DNA of 49,766 bases, taken from positions 1 to 49,766 of the forward strand of contig JAGBBO010000014.1 of assembly GCA_017938435.1 (NCBI GenBank), given 5' to 3'. The notes under the pieces were generated by a model. That model searched no databases. It worked only from the letters and a program-made list of their open reading frames with translations, and was not told where the DNA came from. This DNA comes from Alphaproteobacteria bacterium (GTDB lineage Bacteria; Pseudomonadota; Alphaproteobacteria; Rs-D84; CACZYB01). The position numbers were made by a program, and so were the translations under genes. Below, piece after piece: positions 42,200 to 49,766 of this stretch. Numbering within the stretch: the first letter of the stretch is position 1; each line of letters begins with the position of its first letter.

Positions 42200-42977
42200 C
42201 ACTTTCGCTTGAAAAAGGCACTTCTGGTGCAACAAATTTTTCATCAACTTCTACTGAAAAAGTATTCTCATCAACAACAATTTTTTCTTCCTCTTTTTCA
42301 ACAACAACCGGAATACTTTCCTCAATTTTTGCATCAACCTTTGTTGCTTTAGTTTTAAGAGGCTTCACCGCAGTTTTCTTTTCCGCTTCTTTTGTAAGTT
42401 TTTCAATGAATTTTATAAATTGAGCCAAAGCAACTGACCTGTGACTTATCGAATTTTTTTCTGCATCATCCATCTCTGCAAAAGTTCTGCCGAATGAATT
42501 AGGCACGAAAATTGAATCATATCCAAAACCATTTTCACCCCTTGGTGGAAACACTGTAAATCCATAACATTTTCCTTCAAATTGCACAGTTTTTTCACCC
42601 TTAACAGCAAAGGCAATATTGCAAACAAATTTTGCCTCACTACATTTTCCATTAAGACGATTTTTTATATCTTCAAATGCCTTATCATAGCCACCGACTT
42701 CTTCTGCAAACCTAGCTGATCTTACACCTGGAAACCCAGCCAAATCCTTTACACAAAAACCACTATCATCAGCAAAAGTAGGAAGTCCAGTTTTTTCACA
42801 AATTGCCTCAGCCTTAATTTTGGCATTATCAGCAAATGTTGCACCAGTTTCCTCTATTTCAAACTGACCTTTTATAACATCCTTGTATGGAACAACCTTT
42901 ATTCCAAATGGTTTCAACATTGTTTGAAATTCACGAATTTTGTGTTCATTAGTAGAAGCTATAATAAATTTTTTCAT
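42186..42977 (-). CDS. rdgB: dITP/XTP pyrophosphatase with C-terminal extension
   Basis: This Ham1/RdgB enzyme removes non-canonical purine nucleotides (dITP, XTP). The first 200 residues are a normal family member: IIASTNEHKIREF, the DDSGFCV metal-binding motif, GVRSARFA, GENGFGYDSIFVP and the C-terminal SHRSVALAQF. The remaining 60 residues are a low-complexity tail, first Lys/Thr/Ala-rich, then Glu/Val-rich, not seen in typical homologues of about 200 residues. AAGGA lies 8 nt before the ATG, inside the end of dnaB. Confidence 0.93.
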   Translation of the reverse strand: MKKFIIASTNEHKIREFQTMLKPFGIKVVPYKDVIKGQFEIEETGATFADNAKIKAEAICEKTGLPTFADDSGFCVKDLAGFPGVRSARFAEEVGGYDKAFEDIKNRLNGKCSEAKFVCNIAFAVKGEKTVQFEGKCYGFTVFPPRGENGFGYDSIFVPNSFGRTFAEMDDAEKNSISHRSVALAQFIKFIEKLTKEAEKKTAVKPLKTKATKVDAKIEESIPVVVEKEEEKIVVDENTFSVEVDEKFVAPEVPFSSESDEKK

Positions 42978-42982
42978 AACAA

Positions 42983-44455
42983 CTATCCTTCTGTTTTTCC
43001 ATCATAGAAATTATCAAATTTAAAGTATTCACCGACAAAAGCAACCTTCACATCACCGGTTGGACCATGTCGTTGCTTTGCAATTAAAATTTCTGCCATA
43101 TGTTCAATTTGTTCAGCCCTTTTCTGCCATGCAATATATTCCTGACTTGTCACATCCGCATCAACAGGTCGTTTTTTATTGTGATAATAAGATTCACGAT
43201 AAACAAACATAACACAATCGGCATCCTGTTCAATAGATCCAGACTCACGCAAATCGGCAAGCTGTGGTCTTTTATCATCTCTTTGTTCAACAAGTCGTGA
43301 AAGCTGAGAAAGTGCAATCACTGGCACATCAAGTTCCTTTGCTAAAATCTTAAGTCCACGAGTAATTTCAGAAATTTCCTGAACACGATTATCAGACTTT
43401 CTTCCACCTGGTGAATTCAAAAGCTGGACATAATCAATAACAATCAACGAAAGCCCACCATATTGGCGTTTAATTCGTCTTGCCCTTGTTCTTATCGCAG
43501 GCACAGTAATATCCGGCGTATCATCAATAAAAAGTGGCAAATCTTTTAATGCCCTTTGATGTTCAACAAGTCTATTAAATTCATCCTCGTTTATTGAACC
43601 ATTACGAATTTTATTACCATTAACTTCCGCAGAAAATGAAAGAATACGCGAAGCCAACTGATCCGCCGACATTTCAAGTGAAAAGAAAAGCACTGGACCT
43701 TGAAGTTTTTCTGGTCCTCTGTGATTTAAAACCTCATTTGCAACATTAAATGCGACATTAAGTGCGAACGCAGTCTTTCCCATACCAGGACGCCCCGCAA
43801 TAATAAGCAAATCTGATGGATGAAGCCCACCAATTTGTTTATCCAAAGTATTTATTCCAGTTGAAATTCCAGAAATGGAACCATCTGCCCTATATGCTTC
43901 CTCAATAGTTTGCATTGAATCACGCAAAGTCATTTCCAACGAAGCAGGTCCATTTTCCACATCCCCAACCGTTGCCAAATTATAAAGTTGGGATTCTGCA
44001 TTTTCAATTTGATCAACCGCAGGCACATCATCCCCATTCGACCCACCAAACGCATTATTTACAATATCAGTTCCTATCTCAATAAGATTTCTTTTCACTG
44101 CACATTCATAAACAAGTCGTCCATAATCATAAGCATTTACATAAGGAACCGAAGAACTTGCAAGTTGGCTAAGATATTCAACACCTCCTGCCATATCAAG
44201 CGTGCCATTATTTTCCAAATAGTTTTTAAGTGTAATTATATCAGCCAAATGCCCCTTTTCAATAAGTCGCAAGCATGCCTCATAAATTTTTTGGTGCATT
44301 ACTTCAACAAAATGTTCAGGTCTTAAAAATTCAGAAACTTTTTCCAATGCCTTATTATTTGTAATAATCGCAGAAAGCACAGCCTGTTCTGCCTCAACAC
44401 TTGCTGGTGGTTTACGAAGGAAATCTCCACTTACACTTTTTGTTGTTCTATCCAC
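42983..44455 (-). CDS. dnaB: Replicative DNA helicase DnaB
   Basis: This is the hexameric fork helicase. The N-terminal primase-interacting domain (PPASVEAEQAVLSAII...) is followed by the RecA-like domain: Walker A is GRPGMGKTAF (residues about 218-227), LSLIVIDYVQLL is Walker B, and SQLSRLVEQRDDKRPQLADLRESG is the arginine-finger region. The length of 490 residues is normal. The start is GTG 44455, with GGAG 8 nt upstream. It is first in an operon with rdgB and hemW. Confidence 0.97.
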   Translation of the reverse strand: MDRTTKSVSGDFLRKPPASVEAEQAVLSAIITNNKALEKVSEFLRPEHFVEVMHQKIYEACLRLIEKGHLADIITLKNYLENNGTLDMAGGVEYLSQLASSSVPYVNAYDYGRLVYECAVKRNLIEIGTDIVNNAFGGSNGDDVPAVDQIENAESQLYNLATVGDVENGPASLEMTLRDSMQTIEEAYRADGSISGISTGINTLDKQIGGLHPSDLLIIAGRPGMGKTAFALNVAFNVANEVLNHRGPEKLQGPVLFFSLEMSADQLASRILSFSAEVNGNKIRNGSINEDEFNRLVEHQRALKDLPLFIDDTPDITVPAIRTRARRIKRQYGGLSLIVIDYVQLLNSPGGRKSDNRVQEISEITRGLKILAKELDVPVIALSQLSRLVEQRDDKRPQLADLRESGSIEQDADCVMFVYRESYYHNKKRPVDADVTSQEYIAWQKRAEQIEHMAEILIAKQRHGPTGDVKVAFVGEYFKFDNFYDGKTEG

Positions 44456-44498
44456 TTAAAAAACTCCAAACGATTCTTTTTTTTTAATTTCAGATGTA

Positions 44499-44527
44499 AA
44501 TATAAACGAATACCCCAAAAAAAGCAA
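44499..44527 (-). promoter_or_regulatory. Promoter of the dnaB operon
   Basis: On the minus strand TTGCTT (44522-44527), a 17-bp spacer and TATATT (44499-44504) lie 43 nt before the GTG. The rest of the 160-base gap to divergent xthA is A/T-rich, with a possible TAAAAT -10 box for xthA. Confidence 0.5.
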
Positions 44528-44615
44528 GAAACAATTCCAGCAATATATTTTTATTTTTTTCCTACCGTTTAGATTTTTTTTGTGCTAAAATAAACCAAAA
44601 CAAAAGGAGAAAAAA

Positions 44616-45392
44616 ATGATTATTGCAACATTTAATGTAAATTCTGTTCGTGCTCACATTCAAAACATACTTGACTGGATTGATGAATTTTCTCCTGATG
44701 TTATTTTGATGCAAGAAATAAAATGCGAAACTGATGTTTTTCCATATATGGAATTCGAAGACAAAGGATATAATGTAAAAGCATTCGGTCAAAAATCATA
44801 CAACGGTGTTGCAATTCTTTCTCGTTTTTCAATCGAAGATGTGACAACCGGACTTCCTACTTTTCCATCTGATACCAGTGCAAGATATATCGAGGCAGTT
44901 ATTGATGGACATATAAGGATTGCCAGTGTTTACGCTCCAAATGGAAACCCTGTTCCATCGGAAAAATTTGAATATAAAAAAGAATGGATGGAACACTTTA
45001 TTGAACACATAAAATCCCTTATGAATAATGACGAAGAACTAATCATCGGTGGTGATTTTAATGTTGCCCTTACCGATCGTGAAATTTATAATCCAAAGGC
45101 ATTCGAAGACGACGCAATCACACAACCTGAATCGCGTGAAGGAATGAAAAAATTATTTGATTTAGGCTTAATTGATAGTTATAGAATTTTCAATCCTGAC
45201 AATGATAAGGCATATTCATATTTTGGATATCGTGGTGGATGTTTTCAAAAAGGTTATGGAATACTTCTCGACTATTTCCTAATAAATGAAAAGGCAAAAT
45301 CCATAATCACAAATGCAGGAATTGACACCTCCCCTCGTGGCCGTGAAAAACCATCTGATCACACCCCACTTTGGATAGAGGTAAAAGGTTAA
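44616..45392 (+). CDS. xthA: Exodeoxyribonuclease III
   Basis: This AP endonuclease and 3'-5' exonuclease acts in base excision repair. The 258 residues contain the family motifs ATFNVNSVRAH, LMQEIKC (metal-binding Glu), YNGVAILSR, RIASVYAPNG, IGGDFNVAL and the C-terminal SDHTPLWIEV. The length is normal. AAGGAG lies 6-7 nt before the ATG. The stop is directly adjacent to that of the converging YqaA-like gene, with no visible terminator between. Confidence 0.95.
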   Translation: MIIATFNVNSVRAHIQNILDWIDEFSPDVILMQEIKCETDVFPYMEFEDKGYNVKAFGQKSYNGVAILSRFSIEDVTTGLPTFPSDTSARYIEAVIDGHIRIASVYAPNGNPVPSEKFEYKKEWMEHFIEHIKSLMNNDEELIIGGDFNVALTDREIYNPKAFEDDAITQPESREGMKKLFDLGLIDSYRIFNPDNDKAYSYFGYRGGCFQKGYGILLDYFLINEKAKSIITNAGIDTSPRGREKPSDHTPLWIEVKG

Positions 45393-45977
45393 TTACATCA
45401 TCTTAACAAAATACACTGCTAAAAACAAAAGCACAAATGCAACAACTGTTAAAAACTCAAGATGTTTTTCAATAAAATCTTTTACCCAATCCCCATATTT
45501 TTTAAGCAAGAATGCAATAAAATAATATCTTATTGCCCTTGATACCGCAGACGCAATAATAAACATAGGGATATTCATTCCTACAACACCACTGGCAATA
45601 CAAATAACCTTATACGGAAATGGTGTAAGCCCACCTGCAAAAACAATCCAATACCCCCATTTTATATAAAGGTTTTTGAACTGTTCAAACATATCTTGAT
45701 AATGCAAAAGTTCAATAATTTTTATACCAACCGTATCAAAAAGCACTGCCCCTACATAATATCCAGCAAGACCACCAACAACACTTGATAAAAGTCCAAC
45801 CGATGAAATCCACCATGCCTTTTTAGGTTTTGCCAATATCATAGGTATCATAATAATTTCAGTTGGAAATGGGAAAAATATACTACCAAAAAAAGAAACC
45901 AAAATTAAACTCAACATTGCATATTTTGTTTCACTTAAATATAAAACATAATCATAAGTTTTTCTAAGTATTTTCAA
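45393..45977 (-). CDS. YqaA/DedA-family (SNARE-associated) membrane protein
   Basis: DedA-type proteins are inner-membrane proteins implicated in lipid flipping or proton-dependent homeostasis. The 194 residues have four or five hydrophobic helices and the family segment GSIFFPFPTEIIMIPMIL, plus WIVFAGGLTPFPYKVICIASG, with the conserved Phe-Pro and Gly-rich reentrant loop of YqaA. The start is TTG 45977, chosen because GGAGG lies 6 nt upstream. It is a single gene converging on xthA. Confidence 0.88.
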   Translation of the reverse strand: MKILRKTYDYVLYLSETKYAMLSLILVSFFGSIFFPFPTEIIMIPMILAKPKKAWWISSVGLLSSVVGGLAGYYVGAVLFDTVGIKIIELLHYQDMFEQFKNLYIKWGYWIVFAGGLTPFPYKVICIASGVVGMNIPMFIIASAVSRAIRYYFIAFLLKKYGDWVKDFIEKHLEFLTVVAFVLLFLAVYFVKMM

Positions 45978-46048
45978 TTTAAACCTCCGAATTCATAAAA
46001 AGTGTATTATAAAAAACACTTAAGTCAATTAAAAAAAAGAAAAAAGGC

Positions 46049-46077
46049 TTGCATATAAAAAAGCTATCTTGTAATCT
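46049..46077 (+). promoter_or_regulatory. Promoter of the lipoprotein-VirB8-like operon
   Basis: TTGCAT (46049-46054), a 17-bp spacer and TAATCT (46072-46077) lie 29 nt before the lipoprotein ATG. Confidence 0.55.
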
Positions 46078-46106
46078 TATAACTATGGAATTAAACAGGA
46101 GGTAAA

Positions 46107-46289
46107 ATGAAAAGAATTTTTGCATTATTTTTACTTATTATAGTTTCAGGTTGCGGGGGGACAATGTATGAACCAGATCCAGTAGGCGTTGGCTATGATG
46201 CAAATGAATTAAAAATGTCACCTTGTGCTTGCATCCAAGTAGAAACAAAGCCGGGGTTGCCTGAATGGTTTATAGAAACAACAATTTAA
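46107..46289 (+). CDS. Small lipoprotein, possibly VirB7-like
   Basis: The 60 residues start with a lipoprotein signal (MKRIFALFLLIIVSGC; lipobox VSGC with Cys16). A short Cys-containing tail (SPCACIQVETKPG) ends in PEWFIETTI. The ribosome-binding site AGGAGGT is perfect, 3-4 nt before the ATG. It overlaps the next gene by 25 bases, and that gene encodes a VirB8-like protein, so a VirB7-like outer-membrane role in a type IV secretion system is plausible. Sequence similarity to VirB7 cannot be shown by eye because the family is short and variable. Confidence 0.75.
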   Translation: MKRIFALFLLIIVSGCGGTMYEPDPVGVGYDANELKMSPCACIQVETKPGLPEWFIETTI

Positions 46290-47119
46290 AAAAAGAAGTA
46301 TCGAACGAAGTTCCTGCATATCCTTTCGCTGTGGATGTTCCATCATTTCCAGAAAGGAAATATTTGGTTGGAATATACAGATTTGCAAGGATTACTTACA
46401 TTGCACTGTTTATTGCAATGATTTTTTGTATTATTACAATCTTCCGTGCATTTTCTTTAAAGGTATCCCCACGATTTATAAAATGGAATAATCTTGAAAA
46501 TCGTTTTCAATATGTAAATTTTTCCTATGATAAAAAGCCATCCTCTCCACAAAAAGATATTTCTTTTTCCGAATATCTTAATGAATATTTTGTAACAACC
46601 TATATTTCCAAAAAATTTTCAATCTCCGAAAATGCAATAGAAAACTATAACAACTGGTGTAATTGCAATGATAAAAAAGCAACCAAAATGGGAATGCTTT
46701 ATTTAGACCAAGAATGTTATTTATGTTTTTATTCTACATCTCAGATTTATTCTACATTCACAAACAATTTGCAAAATGCTTATAATACAATGTTTGAAAC
46801 AGGTATCACCCGCACTGTTGATATCATTGATATAAATATGATATCAGGGTATAATTCCGACCCGACACTATCAATGATTGAATGGTTCTTAAACAAAACG
46901 AAACCTATAATAATATCACGCACATATCGTGTTGATTTTATAGTAAACGAATTCAAAGATAAGAAACTTTCATCAAAAGATGTCCTAATTGCATACATCG
47001 AAATCAGCGGTAACAAGGCAATTCCACAACTACGAACTGTTGTTTCGGAAAGTTATATGTTTAATCCAAATTATGATTTAATTTTAAAAGATTATACGGA
47101 GGAAGCAAATGCAAAATAA
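46265..47119 (+). CDS. VirB8-like bitopic membrane protein (first of two)
   Basis: The 284 residues have a cytoplasmic N-terminus of about 40 residues, one transmembrane helix (TYIALFIAMIFCIITIF) and a periplasmic domain with a helix-rich start (FSEYLNEYFVTTYISKKF) followed by a strand-rich half (YRVDFIVNEF, DVLIAYIEISG). This layout fits the NTF2-like VirB8/DotI fold of type IV secretion systems. Three Cys in NWCNCN and ECYLC are unusual for the family. It overlaps the lipoprotein upstream by 25 bases and the second VirB8-like gene downstream by 11 bases. Family assignment is tentative. Confidence 0.55.
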   Translation: MVYRNNNLKKEVSNEVPAYPFAVDVPSFPERKYLVGIYRFARITYIALFIAMIFCIITIFRAFSLKVSPRFIKWNNLENRFQYVNFSYDKKPSSPQKDISFSEYLNEYFVTTYISKKFSISENAIENYNNWCNCNDKKATKMGMLYLDQECYLCFYSTSQIYSTFTNNLQNAYNTMFETGITRTVDIIDINMISGYNSDPTLSMIEWFLNKTKPIIISRTYRVDFIVNEFKDKKLSSKDVLIAYIEISGNKAIPQLRTVVSESYMFNPNYDLILKDYTEEANAK

Positions 47120-47813
47120 CAAATCATCATTCGCTCCACTTTGGATTTTCATAATTGTATGCTTTATATCTATAACAGCGTCATTATTCATTGCATTATC
47201 TTTGTCTGTTTCACTTGAGGATACCAATTTTACAATAGATGGTATCGCAGTCGCAAAGTATAAATCTACAAATGATGTTATATCTATACTTCCTTTGAAA
47301 AACTCTGCAATAAAGGAACAGGGTGATGAATTTATAAAACGATTTTTAACCGAATACATTGTAAATCGTTACACCGTATCTGGTAATAATTTGGTTATGG
47401 AAACAAATCTTGGATATAAAACACCTAATTCTATTGAAGAGAACAAGGGAATATTGCTTAAATACCCAAGTCGTATGATAAGAAATGGAATAGAGGTATG
47501 GACTGGTGCCTATACCGATTTTATTAAAAACGATTTACCTGAAATAACAAAACTTATGAATGAAAACACAACTCGTTCCGTAAGGATTATTTCAGAACCA
47601 AAACAAATTGGTGATTGGTGGGTTACAACTGTTGAATTTATATATCGCAATCCTACCACTTACTCGTTTTCTATTGCAAAAAAGGAAAAATATGAAATAC
47701 GCCTTAACATAAGCAAACCGAATTTAAAACCAATAAACCAAGTAAATCTTTCATTCCCAGCGGGAAATGTATTTGCCATAGGTATTTTTGAAATACAAAA
47801 AATAAAACTTTAA
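47109..47813 (+). CDS. VirB8-like bitopic membrane protein (second of two)
   Basis: The 234 residues have a short cytoplasmic N-terminus, one transmembrane helix (LWIFIIVCFISITASLFIALSL) and a periplasmic domain with DEFIKRFLTEYIVNRYTVSGN and SVRIISEPKQIGDWWVTTVEFIYR, a helix-then-sheet order as in VirB8. It parallels the preceding gene in layout but is not a close copy. GGAGG lies 6 nt before the ATG. It is last in the three-gene operon. Other envelope NTF2-like proteins cannot be excluded. Confidence 0.5.
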   Translation: MQNNKSSFAPLWIFIIVCFISITASLFIALSLSVSLEDTNFTIDGIAVAKYKSTNDVISILPLKNSAIKEQGDEFIKRFLTEYIVNRYTVSGNNLVMETNLGYKTPNSIEENKGILLKYPSRMIRNGIEVWTGAYTDFIKNDLPEITKLMNENTTRSVRIISEPKQIGDWWVTTVEFIYRNPTTYSFSIAKKEKYEIRLNISKPNLKPINQVNLSFPAGNVFAIGIFEIQKIKL

Positions 47814-47820
47814 AAATATC

Positions 47821-47849
47821 TTGAAATTTTGAATAAAAGCATATAGAAT
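47821..47849 (+). promoter_or_regulatory. Promoter of tRNA-Lys
   Basis: TTGAAA (47821-47826), a 17-bp spacer and TAGAAT (47844-47849) lie 14 nt before the tRNA 5' end. Confidence 0.6.
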
Positions 47850-47863
47850 ACCATTATCTTATT

Positions 47864-47939
47864 GGGTGATTAGCTCAGTTGGTAGAGCAACTGACTCTTA
47901 ATCAGTAGGTCGGGGGTTCGGATCCCCCATCACCCACCA
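47864..47939 (+). tRNA. tRNA-Lys (anticodon CTT)
   Basis: A standard 76-nt cloverleaf with encoded CCA. The acceptor stem is GGGTGAT/ATCACCC. The anticodon loop CTCTTAA sits between ACTGA and TCAGT, giving CTT (decodes AAG). The T arm GGGGG/CCCCC holds loop TTCGGAT. Confidence 0.97.
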
Positions 47940-48035
47940 ATCTTTTTCAATGTAAAATCAATAAATTAAAGTTAGGGATATAACAAAGTCACAAAAACAT
48001 TTTCCATTTTAATAAGCAAACAGTAAGCAAAAAAA

Positions 48036-48299
48036 ATGTCACATCTTTTATACACAAAATATTATAACGACCTAGTAAACAAACTTAAAAACACAAGAAA
48101 AAGTTTGAATATAAAGCAAGTTGAAATTGCAACATTGCTACAAAAACCACAATCATTCATAAGCAAATACGAAAATTGTGAAATAAAAATAGATTTAGAA
48201 ACACTTGCAAAAATTTGTTTTATACTAAAAATTGACGATATAAAATTATATAAAGAATTTTCCGATAAAGTAAAAGAAACTATTGCATCCAAAAAATAA
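48036..48299 (+). CDS. Small XRE-family DNA-binding protein
   Basis: The 87 residues are almost entirely one Cro/CI helix-turn-helix domain: LKNTRKSLNIKQVEIATLL, then QSFISKYENCEIKIDLETLAKICFIL. It resembles the short regulators of phages, integrated elements and toxin-antitoxin pairs. No clear ribosome-binding site is visible before the ATG; AAGCAAA occurs twice in the 25 bases upstream. It lies just behind tRNA-Lys, a common integration site, but no integrase is present in view. Confidence 0.75.
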   Translation: MSHLLYTKYYNDLVNKLKNTRKSLNIKQVEIATLLQKPQSFISKYENCEIKIDLETLAKICFILKIDDIKLYKEFSDKVKETIASKK

Positions 48300-48301
48300 G
48301 A

Positions 48302-48333
48302 AAAATCCCCACCAAAAGGAAGGGATTTTCAGT
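48302..48333. terminator. Bidirectional terminator
   Basis: AAAATCCC (48302-48309) pairs with GGGATTTT (48322-48329). A/T runs on both sides let it serve the small XRE gene and the converging surface-protein gene. Confidence 0.75.
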
Positions 48334-48361
48334 ATTAAATAAACGGAGAAAACAACAACCA

Positions 48362-49766
48362 TTAACTATAAGTTTTTTGGTTATCATCCAAAATTGCACG
48401 AAGCAATTCTGATTTTGTCGGTGCAACCTTCCTTGGAGAAAGTTGAGAAATACCAGAACTTAGAGATTCCCCATTATTTGCACGTTCAACTATCTGTTGA
48501 GCACTAACCCCACCAAAGCGATTATCTGTTCCATAGAAAGTCTTTGCAGTAGCACCAATATCAGTTTTTGTTGCAGCATTCTCATTCTTAAAATTAACAA
48601 AAGAATAAAAATTACCACGAGTATAAATCTTAGAAACATCTTCTTCAGAAACTTCTGATAAATCAATTTGTGGTCCCCCATATAATGAAATAGATGAATT
48701 CTCGCTTGAAACCGCACCATCTCTAACAATTAATCTACCTCTTAATTCAGGTAATGTCAAGGTTCCAGACTGAGTTCCAGCAATATCCAAAACTCCATTT
48801 ACGTTTCCTGTAAATTCTACACCCCCCATATCAGCTTCAATACGAGTATTCATAAGAGCAGTATCTGATTCCGTAACACCTGATCTATTTTCTCCTATTA
48901 TATTAACATTTGCAACAGTATTCATCAATAAAGCTGCATTGGCATCAAGATCATAAGAAGAATTACTATAAGCATTTTCTTCATACATTGCCCCCCCATT
49001 GTATTCCCTAGCATCAAAGATAAAATGACCGCTACCAGAAAAATCAAACCTATCCTTTGATCCATTGTTGTAATAAGCTGAAATAATATGATCAATATCA
49101 GTTCCATACAAATTCACTCCACCTACACCTAGGTGAGAATCTTCACTTCCATAATAATCGGTAGACTCTGCTTTAAACTTTAGCGATAATTTAGGTAAAT
49201 CTTCAGCACTTGTTTTTTCAACAAAATTATTATAAACCGATTTTAAACCTTCTCTACCTCTTATTTCTCCAGTAAGAGTTGTAGAAGATAAATTATCAAA
49301 ACCTGCACCTCCAATAATACCAGATTTATAAGTTCCTGTCAATTCATATACATTTCCAGATAAATCAATTTTCTTAGAAGAATCTGTAATTTTAAATGCT
49401 TGAAGAATAGTCTTATCATCTTTTGCATAATATTCTTGAGCATAAGTAACTAATTCTACACCAGGAATAACATCTGTTGTAATTGATTGACCTTCCATTG
49501 TAATAGTATCAGTATCAGGATTCATAATATCTTGCATCATAGAAACATTGGATTTTTCTGCATTTCCAATCTTAAACGATTTAACAGTTGCAGGATAGTC
49601 TGCAAAAGCAACAGTTCTACTATGTCCATCAGAAAGGCTTGCAACTTTATCATCAACAGCCTTCTTTAAATTATAATATGACATAACATCAACACTTCCA
49701 TTTGCATCAGGTGTTGCAACAACTGTCACATTACCAACCTTTGACCAATCTGTAACTTGACTGATA
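48362..49766 (-). CDS. Large surface-type protein, N-terminus beyond the window
   Basis: The frame stays open to the right edge (in-frame residues ISQVTDWSKVGNV lead into a GTG that is not necessarily the start), so at least 467 residues are seen and the true start is outside. The sequence is rich in Asp, Asn, Ser, Gly and Tyr and poor in Lys in parts, with no Cys. Alternating strands such as SSTTLTGEIRGREGL, GSGHFIFDARE, NVNGVLDIAG and GTLTLPELRGRLIVRDG suggest a beta-solenoid, as in adhesins. The C-terminus has no autotransporter barrel and ends in a helical segment (KSELLRAILDDNQ). No family recognised. Confidence 0.65.
   Translation of the reverse strand, partial: ISQVTDWSKVGNVTVVATPDANGSVDVMSYYNLKKAVDDKVASLSDGHSRTVAFADYPATVKSFKIGNAEKSNVSMMQDIMNPDTDTITMEGQSITTDVIPGVELVTYAQEYYAKDDKTILQAFKITDSSKKIDLSGNVYELTGTYKSGIIGGAGFDNLSSTTLTGEIRGREGLKSVYNNFVEKTSAEDLPKLSLKFKAESTDYYGSEDSHLGVGGVNLYGTDIDHIISAYYNNGSKDRFDFSGSGHFIFDAREYNGGAMYEENAYSNSSYDLDANAALLMNTVANVNIIGENRSGVTESDTALMNTRIEADMGGVEFTGNVNGVLDIAGTQSGTLTLPELRGRLIVRDGAVSSENSSISLYGGPQIDLSEVSEEDVSKIYTRGNFYSFVNFKNENAATKTDIGATAKTFYGTDNRFGGVSAQQIVERANNGESLSSGISQLSPRKVAPTKSELLRAILDDNQKTYS

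Noticed and set aside
1-49766. CRISPR array, insertion sequence or prophage
   Set aside because: No regularly spaced direct repeats of 25-40 bases, no transposase or integrase motif, and no run of phage genes was seen on either strand.

Overview
The window looks like chromosomal DNA of an AT-rich (roughly 30% GC by eye), probably host-associated alphaproteobacterium. The lineage call rests on a TrcR/DUF1013 cell-cycle regulator, an alphaproteobacterial-style RpoD with long acidic inserts, a PraR-like XRE regulator, the ftsE-ftsX-ydcF-plsC gene order, a DciA/DUF721 protein and an HX4E-type PlsC. The mix of housekeeping genes with many lineage-specific secreted cysteine-rich proteins resembles uncultured gut alphaproteobacteria. 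No database search was possible, so the exact lineage is an inference.

Layout. 0.1-4.1 kb (minus strand): rpsA, cmk and clpX. 4.1-12.1 kb (minus): an accessory block of four exported cysteine-rich proteins wrapped around ruvA. Three of them form a paralogous family with no recognised function; the fourth is a 1057-residue Lys/Glu-rich protein with Cys repeats. 12.2-21.2 kb: trcR and rpoD (plus), tolB (minus), an acyl-carrier-like gene missing its attachment serine next to true acpP, ruvX (minus), a membrane-anchored metallothionein-like protein, gatC, secF and an S41-protease homologue lacking both catalytic residues. 21.3-25.5 kb (minus): an orphan VirB2-like pilin, mlaE/mlaF, rluD, a small exported protein and a zinc-ribbon membrane protein. 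25.6-28.6 kb (plus): ftsE, ftsX, ydcF-like, plsC. 28.6-33.1 kb (minus): three tandem prepilin-like proteins with very large C-terminal domains. 33.2-36.4 kb: divergent LemA-like protein, XRE regulator, HIT protein, Smr protein, tRNA-Thr(CGT), bactofilin, and a DUF2934 protein with a histone-H1-like tail. 36.5-38.7 kb: a 727-residue exported Cys-rich coiled-coil protein. 38.9-44.5 kb (minus): dnaB-rdgB-hemW and metG-dciA, placing the helicase and its likely loader in one neighbourhood. 44.6-49.8 kb: xthA, a YqaA-like DedA protein (minus), a small operon of one lipoprotein and two VirB8-like proteins, tRNA-Lys(CTT), a small XRE protein, and a large surface-type protein running off the right edge.

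Most expression signals are readable: about a dozen sigma-70-like promoters with 16-18 bp spacers, strong Shine-Dalgarno sites, and rho-independent terminators. Three genes have a TATAAT box only 6-9 nt before ATG, suggesting leaderless mRNAs. The most noteworthy material is the exported or envelope set: the three-member Cys-rich family, the tandem pseudopilins, scattered VirB2/VirB7/VirB8-like pieces, the anchored metallothionein-like protein, and two enzyme-fold proteins that have lost catalytic or attachment residues. No CRISPR array, insertion sequence or intact prophage was seen. No stretch longer than about 300 bases is without a gene.
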